From Pleodorina starrii (taxonomy: Eukaryota > Chlorophyta > Chlorophyceae > Chlamydomonadales > Volvocaceae), in assembly GCA_030267565.1 (NCBI GenBank), contig BRXU01000020.1:1179001-1243000 (forward strand): a stretch of 64,000 nucleotides of DNA. Reading direction: 5' to 3'. Under the pieces are notes generated by a model. That model was not told the origin of the DNA and ran no database searches. It saw only the letters and a program-made list of their open reading frames with translations. Of the stretch, positions 1 to 10,577 are shown one piece after another. Numbering within the stretch: the first letter of the stretch is position 1; each line of letters starts with the position of its first letter. A program made the translations under genes and the position numbers.

Positions 1-250
1 GTTGGTGCGTGGAGGGGAGGGGAGGGGAGGGGAGGGGAGGGGAGGGGAGTGGGGCCTGTGTCTGGTTTCGGGGGTTGGAGGGAACCCACCCACCCCGCTA
101 GCCCCCGCGGCGCGATGTGATGCGATAGGCCCCGCAACCCCCTCTCCTCCCGATTTTCCCGGCCCCTCCCCCTATTCCCCCGAACCCCCATTCCACCCAC
201 CCCTCCGTCCCCCACTCCTTTGCCTCCCCCCCCCGTGTTGCCCCCACCAG
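1..250 (+). other. Intron sequence of the truncated GT34 gene
   Basis: This stretch is read as intron because it ends in a pyrimidine tract and CAG just before the first recognisable coding block at 251. It opens with a run of GGGGA pentamers (about 12-48). No coding segment with family similarity was seen here, so the 5' exons of the glycosyltransferase lie to the left of the window. Confidence 0.6.
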
Positions 251-3200
251 GTGTCCATGTCCACGGGTCGTACAGTGGGTGACAGTACGGCAGCCGGGCA
301 GCGACAGACCGCCAACAATTTCCGGTCTGCGGAGTTTGCCGGACTGCTGGACTTGACGGGGTGAGATTGGGGGGTTTGAGAGGGGGGAAAGAGGGGGGCC
401 GAGGGGTAAAAAAAGGATACCGCAGCGGAGGGACGGAGACGGCGGGAAGGGGGGGCAGAGGGCCCCCACAGACCCCACTGGCCTACTTGACCTCCCCTCC
501 CCCCCCTCCCCCCCCCACACCTTTCTTGCCCCCTCTCCCCCTCCCGTTCATAAGGCCCAACAAGCGGTTGTATGCTGAGCTCCACGGTTACTCGTACATC
601 GACGCGAGTGACCTTTTGGACTGTGAGTGGGGGCCCTGGGGGGGGCGGGGAGGCGGGAGGGGGAAGAGGGAGGGAGGGGGTTTCAGACTTTGACGGTTCA
701 AGTAGAGGAGGAGAGAGTGAGGAAAGAAAGGGAGGGGAACCGAAGCGGGGAGGGGGTTGGAAAGGGAGGATGGGAGGCAAGGGGGCTGGGCGCTGGGCGC
801 TAAGAAGAAAAGAGAACCCAGCGAGGCAATCCCACTGGGCAGATGAGCTGGGCGGGACAGATATATACACACACAGGCGCACACACACCCTACACCTCCG
901 CCCCCCCCCAGGGGTCTGCCCCTCTCCACGCACCCCCCACCCCCCTTCCCCCCTCCCCACCCGTCCCCTCCCCCAACTCCCAACCCTCCTACCCCAGACT
1001 CCCGCCCTGCTTCCTGGAGCAAGATCCCCGCCGTACTTTCCGTATTCGATCAGTACGACTGGATCTTTTGGCTAGATGCTGACACGCTCATCACCAACCT
1101 CACCACCCCCCTGGAGCGACTGCTGCCGCCCCCCACGGCGGCAGCAGCCCCTCCGGCCTGGCAGGGGGAAGGAGGGGGAGACCGGGGAGGAGGAGGAGGA
1201 GGAGACCGGGGAGGAGGGGGAGGAATAGGGGTCTCGGCGCCGGATCTGCTGCTGACCGCGGATTCCACAGGTTGGGGCTGGGGGTTGGGATGGGGTGTGC
1301 GGTGGGGTGGGGTGGGGTGGGATGGGGTGGGATGGGATGGGATGGGATGGGATGGGATGGGATGGGATGGGATGGGATGGGGAACTGCGGCGCAAACGAC
1401 GGACTGCCTTTTGTCTCCGCACATTCGCTCAGCCGCTTAGTGTTTTTAGTTACCCTAAAACCCTAAAACCGTGGCACGCGACGTGCGCCCCCCTCCCCCC
1501 TCTTCTCCCCTCTCCTCCCTCCTCTCCGGCCTATCCATACAGACCCCCCTCCCTCTTCCCCGCTATCCCCCTGCCCCCACCCACCCTACCCTATCCCAAC
1601 CCCTTATTCCCCGCCCCCCTACCCCTTATCCCCCCTTATCCCCCACTCCCTGACCCCCCGGCCCCGGCCTATACGTGGATAACCCCCCCAACCCCCCCTC
1701 AGGTGTGAACGCGGGCGTGTGGCTGATCCGCGGTCGCGGCTGCACCTGGTGCCGCTCCTTCCTGGAGACCTGGTGGTCCAGGGAGGGATTCATTCGGAGG
1801 GGACCCACGGACACCAAGTCGGGGGACAACGACGCGCTCAAGGCGCTCATTGCCGCCATGGACAGGTGGGGCCGGGGGGGGTGGGGGAGTAAGGGAAGGG
1901 GAGGGCGGGGTGGGGAGGGCGGTACGGGGCGGAGAGGGGGAGGGTGTGGAGGGGAGCGGGGGGAGCAAGGGGGAAGAGCGGGGCCTGGCCAAGTACTGCG
2001 CTCCCCCTGCTCCCCCCTCCCCTTCGTGCTGATTACCTTTGGTCATTTCGGTGCCTGATACCGGTATGTACGTATGTTGCGTCTGCAACCAGCGGCGGTA
2101 TCGGTTCGGTTCCGCACTGCACTCGTACACAATGCCCGTTGGCTCCACCCTCCCCCCTTACCCCCTCTCCCCCCTTCCCCCCCGCCCCCCTACACCCCTC
2201 CCCCCCCCAGCTCCGAGCTGTCCACCCACGTGGGTCTCGCCCCCCAGTGCGCCTTCAACAGCTACGTGTGGAGGGGCAGTGCACGCAACATGATGAGGTA
2301 CCTGGTCAACCCGCGAAGGGTGCTCACGGGTGGGTGTGAGGTGTGGGTGGGTGGGGTGTGGGTGGGTGGGTGGGTGTGGTGTGGGTGGTGTGGGTGGGTG
2401 GGTGGGTGGGGGTTGATTGTGCGGGCAGCAAACGGGCGAGCGAGGGACTGGGTAAACTGGGACAAGGACTGGGACAGGGGAGGTACTTCCTTTCTCCTTT
2501 GTGTGGTGTTGGGTGGCGGTGGGTGAAAACTGCGAAGTAGCGGGGGAGGGCCGCCCCTTCCCTTACCTGCCACAAGCCCATCTCTCCGTCTCCTCCCCTC
2601 ATTCCCCTTTCCCCTCCTCCACCTCGCCCCCCCCTCCTACGTGTGCAGGTCTGTGGCAGCCGGGTGATTTTGTGCTGCATGCCGCCGGGGTCCACAACAA
2701 GGCGGCGGTGCTGAGGGACGTCGTACAGCGCCAACAACAACAACAACAACAACAGAAACAGAAACAGGGAGGACAGCAGCACCAGGGAGGGCAGCAGCCA
2801 ATGCAGCAGCAGCAGGCGGAGCGCCAGCAGCGTCAGGGGGCTCTGCTTCTGACCAGGGCCGCCGTCGCCACCGCCGCCACCACGGAGGCGGAGGTGACGA
2901 CGTCGCGCGGGATCTGGGCGAGGGCCGGGGTTGCTGCCCGCCTGCCGGGAATTGGCCGAGAGCTTTTGCGCACCTCCAACCCAGGTTGGCAGGGACAGCA
3001 GCAGCAGCAGCAGCAGCTGGCGGGGGTGGGAGCGGGGGCGGGAGCGGGGGTGGGGGTGGGGGTGAGGCCAGGGGTGGGGGCTGGCGGCAGCGGTGGGGCA
3101 GTGGGGCATGGGACCGAGCAGCGGCGGCTGAGGGCGATGCGGGCTGCCACCGCCGATACCGGTGGCATCAGCGGCAGCAGCAGGGGCAGCAGCGGCGGCG

Positions 3201-3436
3201 GCAGTGGAGGAGAAGTGGGTGTTGTTGCCGGTCGGGTCGGCGGTGGTGGCGTGTGGGCGGGAGTGCGAGGCGGCGTTCGGGACCAAACAGGGCGGCTCGC
3301 CGCCGCGTTGCAAGGCCGGGGGGAAGCGGGGGACGGAGGGTGGTGGTGGCGGCGGCGGGAGGAAGAGAAGGTGGACGAGGGGGAGGGGCAGGAGGAGGGG
3401 AAGGGGCTGCCCAGGCGCGTGGGGCGCCAGCGGTAG
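251..3436 (+). CDS. GT34-family glycosyltransferase (GMA12/MNN10, xylosyl/galactosyl-transferase like), 5' partial
   Basis: Exons are 251-360, 555-622, 998-1270, 1703-1865, 2211-2329 and 2649-3436; all joins keep frame and use GT-AG borders. The joined protein carries the family blocks in order: an N-terminal block with NKRLYAELHGY, RPASWSKIPAV, the metal-binding DxD in FWLDADT (around 1065-1085), NAGVWLIR (around 1705-1735) and the C-terminal WQPGDFVLHAAG (from about 2655). Enzymes of this family are Golgi type II membrane proteins that transfer xylose, galactose or mannose from a nucleotide sugar onto glycans, in plants and algae mostly wall or matrix polysaccharides; the substrate cannot be told from the sequence. 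The catalytic domain is followed by a Gln/Gly-rich tail of about 230 residues with no family counterpart that I recognise. An insert of about 30 Gly/Pro-rich residues follows the DxD block. The start, including any membrane anchor, is outside the window. Confidence 0.85.
1296..1381 (+). repeat. GGGAT/GGGGT pentanucleotide microsatellite in intron
   Basis: Imperfect GGGGT units pass into about ten clean GGGAT units inside the GT34 intron 1271-1702. Confidence 0.9.
1450..1470 (-). repeat. Short interstitial telomere-like repeat
   Basis: CCCTAAAA occurs twice in tandem, the complement of the TTTTAGGG telomere unit known from Chlamydomonas. It lies inside a GT34 intron. Confidence 0.6.
2330..2412 (+). 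repeat. GGGT-rich simple repeat at the start of an intron
   Basis: GGGTGGGT/GTGTGGGT units begin at the donor of the last GT34 intron (2330-2648). Confidence 0.8.
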
Positions 3437-5553
3437 CTCTGACGTGACAGCGGGAGCTGCTGCTGCTTCTGCTGCTGCGGCGGCGGCGGTGGCAGTGTGG
3501 TCTCGACTCGACTTAACCGGCTGCTGCTGTCGTCAGTGCTGCGGTGGGGTTGTGTGTGTGCTTGTGTGTGCTTGTGTGGCCTTTTAATGAATGTTTTGGG
3601 TTTGAATGAAGGGGGAGAGAGAGAGATGCACGTGAGCGGGTGGAGACTCGCTGCCTGACCTCGACCGCGACTTCGACCTTGTCACCTTGACCTCGGCCTT
3701 CTACCTAACCTGATCCGACCTGACTTTATATCTGATGTGACCTCACATGGCCGCATGGTAGACGTACGATTGACACCGCGAGGCGGCTGGCGGTCTGGTC
3801 TGTCGGCGGCATTGTTTCATATTCTTCTATTCCATTTCATTTCTTCGCGGGCTTGGGGCTGCTTCATTCCGGCGCTTGCCGCTGCCCGTTTCCCCGGCGA
3901 GCGCCCCTTCCTCCCCCTCCCCCCCGGTGTGTGTATGTGTTTGGGGGTGTATGTGGAGAGGGGGAAGAGGGCGGTGGGATTGTAAAAGAGACACCCGCCG
4001 AGCGGAGTGTGTACAGAACGCGGGTTGGTGGTGTTGGCGACCCTCAGGACCCCCAGGGGGGGTCGGGGAGGCTTGGGGAGGGAGGTGGCTGGGGCGAGGT
4101 GGCTGGGGCGAGGAGAGACTTGGTGGTTGGGGTGCATCCGCACCGCCCCGCTGCACATGTGTGTATGTGTATATGTCCATGTATACGGTATGCGTACAAT
4201 CTCTCGCCCCCGAGGGAACCGCTGCCGCTTCCGGTGCGGCACACCCAATTGCAGTTTTGCCAGGCTGTTCGCACGCACGTGCCCTTAAAACCCTTAAAAC
4301 CCATCGGCCGTCACCTCTCTGTTGGACGAGACAGGACCATGGCGCGATGGGACGAGAAGGGACGGGACGAGCAGGACACGTGCCGGGGGGCTGCCCTTCC
4401 CGGATACACTGTCGCCAGCGACCTGATCACTGCCGAGCTCGCAAACCAACCAACCAACCAACCGGCGCAGCCGCTTCCTTCCGTATCGGGTTCCGTCCAG
4501 CATTACCCCAGTGTAGCCCGCAGGGGGGTGTGTCATCCACGTGTGGGCCGGGGCCGGGGTATAGACCGCAGTGGACGGAGGGGGGCGGGGGGGGGGGGAC
4601 GGGGAGGGGCCCTCCGCAGCGGCGCAACGGCCCACGGCTGCCCGTCGTCCGCGCTGTGCCGCTGTCCCTTACCCTTCCGAGGGGGCCTCACGAGGGGGCT
4701 TCAGGAGGGCCTCTGGAGGGCGCATGCTGCGACACACACACACACACACACCGTACAAGCACAACCAAACCCATCAACAACGCTCCTCCCCCCGCATTTC
4801 CCTTCCTCCTCTTCCCCCCCCCAAAGCCGCTGCTGTGGCATCATCTTCATTGCAGCGGTACCGGCACCTCCATCACCCCCGCACTCCCCCCACCCAACCT
4901 CCCAACCCCCAGGCCGTCTCCGTTCCTTCGCTGCGGTACGTCTTCCTTACGGCAGCACTACCCCAGCGGCACGCCGGGCCCCAAACCCACCACTTCCCAC
5001 ACAGCCAGCCAGCCACCTCCAAAAGCACCAACGGAGTCCTCGAAACGCCCCGGGCCCAGAGGCGGGGGTTCCCCCGAGGCGGGAGGAGGGGGCGGGGGTG
5101 CAGTACAGCAGCTCCCTCCCTACTTGCTGTAGGGCGGGGGAAGCTCCGAAACCCACATGGCGGGCCTGACGCGGCCCACGCTCCCCCCACCCGACCCCGA
5201 TACGGCCTTGCTGCCGTCGCTGCCGCCGCTCCCACCACCGCTGCGATCTCATATCTCTTCACACCACCGCCGGCGGCTGCGTGCGTACCTCCAGCCCTCC
5301 AGCCAGGTGTCCCGGGACCCGCAAGAGGTGTGGGTAGCGCAGCCCCACCCCCCACCCCCCAACCCCCAACCCACCCCAAAGCGCCTGCACCCACCAAACA
5401 CCCGACCTCCCGCTTCCGGGCCCCCCTTAGCGCTGTACTCCACATTCCCCCGGTAATATCCCAGGTAACTGCGTTGCGTTCCCTCGTCCCGGGCCATTTT
5501 AATTATCCCACTCCACCCCGCTTCGCTTCTTAAGCCCCTCTTGCCGTCCCGCT
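3437..5553. other. Convergent intergenic region, no supported gene
   Basis: This lies between the 3' ends of the GT34 (+) and SRP19 (-) genes. It contains long C-rich stretches, a CA run at 4736-4751, a doubled CCCTTAAAA motif at 4282-4301, and reversed copies of two dispersed motifs (4913-4950 and 4534-4565). The long open frames here look like products of stop-poor GC-rich DNA and show no protein family. Confidence 0.5.
3981..3985 (+). promoter_or_regulatory. Candidate TGTAA polyadenylation signal for the GT34 gene
   Basis: TGTAA is the usual poly(A) signal in Chlamydomonas and Volvox. This copy lies 545 bases after the GT34 stop codon on the same strand, a plausible 3' UTR length for this lineage. 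Confidence 0.4.
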
Positions 5554-6614
5554 TCACTTCTTGCCCTTCTTGCCCTTCTTGCTGGGCGCGGGCTTGCTCC
5601 CGCCTGCGCCGCCGCCGCCCCCCGCGGCCGCCGCCGCACTGCCGCTGGGACCCGCGCCGCTGCCGCTGCCGCCGGCGCCCCCCGCCATCTCCCCCAGCTT
5701 GGCCGCAGCGCTCTGCTGCCGGGCCTTGCCGCCGGCCGCTCTCCCCGGGTGCTTGGGAATCAGCTCAGCCAGCTTCAGCAGCAGGGTGCGCCCTGGGGGC
5801 CGGACAGAGAGCGGAGGAGAGAGCGGAGGAGAAGAGAAGAGCAGGGAAGAGCAGGGAAGAGAAGGAGGCGGCGGAACGGGGAGGGGGGAGGGGAAGGGGA
5901 CAGGTGGGGAACGGGACAGGTGGGAAACGCAGGAGGCGGCGGTGGGGACTGAGGGTTACCGTTCCCCTGTGGAAGACCCCCACGTGGTGCAAATGGTACG
6001 AATGAATGCGGCGCTTCCGCCGATCAAACGGAAGTCGGAAAACGAAAGATAGCCCGATGGAGCGACGGGAGGTGGCCGCGTGGCCCTCCCGGACACCTGT
6101 CCCTGGCACTCACTGTTTGGTATCTCCGGGTTCACCGGCTTTCCATCGTCCCCCTTGAGCTGTACCCGTATCCGGCCTTTCGGGAGCCAATCCCGCGGGT
6201 AGTGCTTGGCCTGAAGGGGACAGGAAAGGTCACGACACGGCACCTACGGCACAGCGCCACGGAGCGTCGGTGACGCTTACCTCAATCGCTGACTCCAACT
6301 TCAAAAGATTGCAACAGTCATAAAGTTCGCTGACAAACGGTGCATCGCAAGCTGCAGGCCAGGCAAGGCATTTTCCAATTTCAGCCGCACAGAAACAAGA
6401 ACCCCAAGCGCTGCAAGACTGATCACTTGTACTTCGGTTTCGCAAAAGCCTTGCCTAGATCCTTGGGTATGCGCCGGCCTTCAGCGACCGTCTTGTTGGC
6501 ATCGAGGTACTGGGGATAGACAATGACCCTCTGCAGAGCAAATACGTCCAAGTTTTGTAACGTCCTGTATAATATGTCATCTCTAGTTGCAGAGCTTACT
6601 TTGTCCGGGTTCAT
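5554..6614 (-). CDS. SRP19: Signal recognition particle 19 kDa subunit (SRP19)
   Basis: Exons on the minus strand are 6614-6455, 6351-6281, 6210-6114 and 5792-5554, giving 188 residues. SRP19 binds helices 6 and 8 of SRP RNA and prepares it to accept SRP54, so it serves co-translational targeting to the ER. The family signature is clear: VIVYPQYLDANKTVAEGRRIP, then CDAPFVSELYDCC, KHYPRDWLPKGRIRVQLK, and a C-terminal AELIPKHPGR block. A Gly/Ala/Ser-rich linker and a Lys-rich tail of three KK pairs follow, as in other SRP19 proteins. The start is ATG at 6614. The first intron fits only if its donor is GC (ATCTAG then GCAAGG, donor at 6454-6453). The nearby GT at 6448-6447 would leave an incompatible phase and add residues that break the family alignment. 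The other two introns are GT-AG. Confidence 0.93.
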
Positions 6615-6635
6615 GTTTCCCGGCTCAGTGAATAA

Positions 6636-6643
6636 TTATATAG
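6636..6643 (-). promoter_or_regulatory. TATATAAT box close to the SRP19 start
   Basis: Read on the minus strand this is TATATAAT, only about 22-30 bases upstream of the SRP19 ATG. If it acts as a TATA box, the 5' leader would be almost absent, so it may be chance. Confidence 0.25.
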
Positions 6644-8560
6644 CGTCCTTGCCACGTTCAATTAGTTGCATGCGGCACTTAGGCCTGGTTACTAAGTTTC
6701 AGCGCTCTAACAAAGAATTTCTGGATGGCAACATTGCCACCTTACCGTCGTCACGACTGAAAATGGGGTTCGCCTAAAGCGCGCCCGAGTTGAAAAGGGC
6801 CCGATGCCATGTGCCAACGGTCGCGTGACAAACCTGCACCAGGTTGCTCTATTTACCAATACGTTTACATGTAGCTAAAGGTTGTTACTTAAATTGTAAG
6901 ACTGCAAAGTCAGAGTTTCAAACGCCGACAGTTTATAAGGCGACCCTGGCACATCACCCCCACAAGCCGCACTATTAAATTGCAGAGCAGGCTTTTATAA
7001 TATCCTATAACCTAGTATGACACATACATCCTACTCGTAGCGTTCCCTTTTGCACTGTAAACCACGCACCCTTACACTCCGGCGGATAAGTCTAGGGATG
7101 TGGTAGTTGCGTTTCGGGATTATTGTATGCGTTGCATTGTATTGCCGTTATACCTCACGTACCTAGCCAACTCAATGGCGACTCCGAAGATAATGGCCAA
7201 ACTATACAGAAGCGTTCGGTACGAGAGCTCTTGGCTCCGAACCCAGACCTTGCCCCACGCAGGGAAAGCCGTTCCGCGCACCTCAGCGCGCCCGGGTCGT
7301 GCCGACCGCCACCCTCGATCCAGCCTACTTCCAGGCCGACGTGCTGTTCTACGGACCACGAGCCTGCATGTAGTGTAGTTTCTGGTCCCGAAGCTAAACG
7401 TGTATGCGGCTGAGAGGGGCCGTAACTCAGGGTTACCCCAAAGTCCGCTTCCGTTAGGCGTCGTCTGTCGTATCGCCACGCAGCCTCCAAGCCAGCAAGG
7501 GAGCCTATGTACCCTTCATAACCATGAGGCACCCTCTACAAGACAATAGTCAGATCAAGGACTGGGGCGGCCTCTCGAGAAAAAAAAGGCGAAAAGTGGT
7601 TGGCCCCATAGAGAGTCCCGCTTTTAACAGGGTCCAAAAAAGCTACCCTTTACATACCGCCCAACCCCTTACTTCTGTGCGAGCAAAGTTGTACGGCTAT
7701 AACGTTCTCACGCTAGAGGGCGCGTATGCCAGCTGGGTGGCTAGTATTCAATAGAGCGTCGAAGATTTAGGGACCGCAGTGCCTTGGGGTGCACTCGCGA
7801 CTTGAAAAATACCATAGACTTATCCAGGCTAGTGTTACGACCACCTCCGGCCACAGCCGTCGGTCAAAGCCTCACACCCGCACCCGTCCGCCTGTCGTTG
7901 CGCACCCTGCTTCTCCGCACGGCCAGTCAAGGTGGTGTGTGCGTTCAAGGTTTCGTGCCCCGGTCGTGCCACAGCTGCAAAGGGTTCGACGCCCGAGGCA
8001 AACTCCACGGCACATGCCCAGTCCCGCGCTGCCCCCCCCCCCGGGCTGGCACACACGGCGACCACTTGAGTCCGTCCGCCAGTCCATCTGCACCCCGAGA
8101 GAGGCGCACCTCGACAAAACGCAAAAGACGCAAGGCATGCGTGCATCCACGCACACATCCTGTGATATTAGCGACACGATACCCCAACCGAGCGGCCAGT
8201 AAGCGTGCGGTGGCCATCGGCTTCCTCCCATGAGTTGGCAGCAGGGCAGCTCTCAAGGCCTCAGGACGTGTGTCCGCCACAGGAGGAAGCAAACAATGCA
8301 GCCCGGCAGCCATACTGTGATGGTACAGTGGTGGGGCCCTCACAACGGGACGCCCAACCGGCGGACCGCCACGGCGGGGTCATTACACCGTTGGTTGGGT
8401 TGCATTCAGCCGCACCCCCTGTATCGTCAATTCATAGCAGCCATTGCTGCGGGCTGCTGTTTGCTCCTTGCTTACCACCGCCTCTTGACTGTGCGGCTGG
8501 TGAATGAGCGCTACCGGTCGCCGGCCCAGGAAAACGGACGTTGCACCACATGCATGGGGT
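6644..8560. other. Gene-poor region, lower GC than surroundings
   Basis: No open frame here shows a recognised domain or a convincing exon chain. It is less GC-rich than the flanking genes, as expected for intergenic DNA in this group. Several frames stay open for 100-150 codons between 7790 and 8340, but on both strands at once and without motifs. Confidence 0.5.
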
Positions 8561-8582
8561 CCAACCTCGGCGGTGGTATGCA

Positions 8583-8688
8583 GGATACGATGGAGCTGTT
8601 GCTGCTGCGCAGGGCGCAAAGGAGGAAGGTATGCCGGATACGATGGAGCTGTTGCTGCTGCGCAGGGCGCAAAGGAGGAAGGTAAGGC
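8583..8688 (+). repeat. 53-bp tandem duplication ending in donor-like sites
   Basis: A unit beginning GGATACGATGGAGCTG occurs at 8583 and again at 8636, nearly identical. Each copy ends GAGGAAG followed by GTATG or GTAAG, so a possible exon end with its splice donor may have been duplicated. The translated unit is helical and basic (MELLLLRRAQRRK); no family is recognised. Confidence 0.8.
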
Positions 8689-9248
8689 CGCCCCGGCGGG
8701 GTCGCAGCTGTCGAGCCGGAAGCGGCCCGCTGCCCCGCCGGCCAGGGGTCCGAAGCGCGAGTCCTACCTGCACGCGGGCAAGGCGGTGCGTCCGGGCGGT
8801 GGGCCTGTCGAGGCATCCATTCATCCAGGGGGGACCCGCCGCTGCACTGCAATGTTCGCACTGCCTGCGGGGCCACATTCGTCCCGCCAGTTGCACGCCC
8901 CCCCGTCACTTCCTCGCCTTTTGCTGGAAGCTTACACAGTTACACTGGAGGGTCGGCCGCTGCGCTCGTGGTGGCGCTGGCGGCTGCACGGCGGCAGCTG
9001 TGCGAGATGCATCGCATGTGGGTGGCGCCACGCGTTCACGGGGCTTTTCCCACCCCTACAGGGGCCCCTCCCCTTTTTCACTTTGCCGCACTCGCGTGTC
9101 CGAGGCCGCGCGTGCCATGCAACGATTCGAGGCTTGGTCGTGAGGACAAAACGCACATGTCCCGCGCATGGTCTTTCAGGGTTTGCACCGCACGCACGCA
9201 CGCTCTTACAATTACACGCTCGCACGCTGCTCCTGGCGCAACTGACAG

Positions 9249-9536
9249 GTCCTGGGATTCTCCGTCGAGGCGATGCAGGGCACCCTCAAACAGGCACCGC
9301 ATTGCCTGGACGTCCTGCGGGCGGAGCTGGCCCGCTACGAGGACCCGGTGCCTGCCGCTTCCGATGGCGGGGAAGGCGGCGCAGGCGCGGCGGCCGCTGC
9401 CGCGCCCACGCCCGCGGCGGGGCCGGCAGATGCCGACCCGGCTGGCGGCGGAGGCGCTGGCGCAGGAGATGTCGTCGCGGCAGCGGGCGGCAGCGGTGCG
9501 AAGGCTTCACGATGGAGCGGTAGCGGGCAGCAGTAG
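9249..9536 (+). CDS. Unassigned exon-like segment running into a palindrome
   Basis: A CAG acceptor-like site at 9246-9248 is followed by a frame that starts VLGFSVEAMQ, continues as a probable helix (LDVLRAELARYEDPV), becomes Ala/Gly/Pro-rich and stops at TAG 9534-9536 inside the left arm of the 9503-10012 palindrome. In the inverted copy the same frame is not stopped there (CAGACG replaces CAGTAG). Upstream (8690-9010) there are other exon-like pieces, including one with CSHC and CLRGH residues that could be part of a zinc site, but I could not chain them. I do not recognise the product; a decayed or partial gene is likely. Confidence 0.35.
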   Translation, partial: VLGFSVEAMQGTLKQAPHCLDVLRAELARYEDPVPAASDGGEGGAGAAAAAAPTPAAGPADADPAGGGGAGAGDVVAAAGGSGAKASRWSGSGQQ

Positions 9537-10012
9537 CTGGTGAGGGCACGTATGCTCGGGGGCGAGCAGCCGGCAGCGCCGCCGCCTGCCCCTAAGCGTC
9601 TGGTCGCCAAGCACATGCCGCTGCCGCTCGGACTGGCCGAGCATGAGCGGGCCAAGTTGGTGCCCATAGAGGGCTGCTGGTGGGACATCAGAGGTGGGTG
9701 GGCCATGGCCCGGCGAGGTGGGCCAATGGCCTGGCCTGGCCTGGCCTGGCTGCTTCCCTCGCGAGGGAAGCAGCCAGGCCAGCCCATGTCAGGCCATTGG
9801 CCCACCTCATGGCCCACCCACCTCTGATGACTCGCCAGCAGCGCCCTATGGGCGCCAACTTGGCCCGCTCATGCTCGGCCAGTCCGAGCGGCAGCGGCAT
9901 GTGCTTGTCGACCAGACGCTTAGGGGCAGGCGGCGGCGCTGCCGGCTGCTCGCCCCCAAGCATACATGCCCTTACCAGCGTCTGCTGCCCGCTACCGCTC
10001 CATCGTGAAGCC
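9503..10012. repeat. Long imperfect palindrome (arms about 255 bp, no spacer)
   Basis: Left arm 9503-9761 and right arm 9762-10012 are reverse complements with scattered mismatches and a few short indels, meeting at the exact palindrome CTTCCCTCG/CGAGGGAAG (9753-9770). The arms share coding-like sequence: both read APKRLV(A/D)KHMPLPLGLAEHERAKL in the outward-to-centre direction. An RNA across it would fold into a long stem with bulges. Confidence 0.95.
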
Positions 10013-10404
10013 GAAGCGGTGGAACGGAGGCGACGTTTTAGGGTTGTATGAAGAAGCAACCGCAGCGATGCGGCGGCGTGGCCATTAGGAAGCTGGGTAG
10101 CGGTAGGAAGCTGGGTAGCGGGCTGATAAACCAACACACCGCAGCAGCTTCCCCAACCCCCAACGCAAATTGCGGCACAGGCCGTTGCGGCCCCGCACCC
10201 CCCCCCCCGCACCATCCTCACCCGGCACCATCCCTTTAGGTGTGCACCGCAACCCCGACTATTTCCTAGAATTCCCAGTCCACCACGCCCTCTCGCTGTC
10301 CGGCCTCTCAGTCATCGAACGCGCACATGGAGCCGCAGCCCAGCAGCCGACGCACACGCACACCGCGTGACGGTGCTGCCAGACAACCCTTCCCCCGCCC
10401 CACC
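10013..10404. other. Spacer between palindrome and kinase fragment
   Basis: Nothing coding is supported. There is a single TTTTAGGG at 10036-10043 and a duplicated short motif GGAAGCTGGGTAGCGG at about 10089 and 10106. Confidence 0.4.
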
Positions 10405-10577
10405 GCAACGCCCCGCACGCGCCTTTTGGTTGTACTTGTTCTGGCAGATCTCCGGCGACGAAGGTAGTAGGGTGCGCCCACGGCGGTGGTGGCCAGCTGT
10501 AAGGTCGAGTTGAGCACCTTGGACACTCCGAAGTCGCCCAGCTTGAGCAGCGCGCCCGTGGACATGGGTTTTAATGT
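10405..10577 (-). pseudogene. NEK-type protein kinase fragment, frameshifted
   Basis: Read on the minus strand from an acceptor at 10579-10578, the sequence gives LKPMSTGALLKLGDFG, then VSKVLNSTLQLATTAVGAPYYL, the DFG motif and activation loop of NIMA-related kinases. The expected SPEI continuation is present (SPEICQNKYNQK) but in another frame: CTTCGTCGCCGGAG stands where CTGTCGCCGGAG-like sequence is expected, about two extra bases. The fragment covers only the end of the catalytic loop to just past the activation loop; the Gly-loop, VAIK and HRD regions were not found nearby. It is therefore either a pseudogene fragment or one exon with a sequencing error. Confidence 0.72.

Noticed and set aside
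3853..5169. Overlapping plus-strand frames of more than 400 codons between GT34 and SRP19
   Set aside because: Two frames are open at once over the same bases, composition is Pro/Gly/Arg from GC-rich DNA, and they run through dispersed motifs and a CA repeat. No domain.
7524..7754. Small plus-strand frame with SRKKRRKV, resembling a classical nuclear localisation signal
   Set aside because: It is a lone motif in a 76-codon frame without neighbours, family or splice context.
8740..8900. SET/MYND-type zinc site suggested by CSHC and CLRGH
   Set aside because: Only a few residues fit, the surrounding sequence does not align with the family, and no exon chain could be built.
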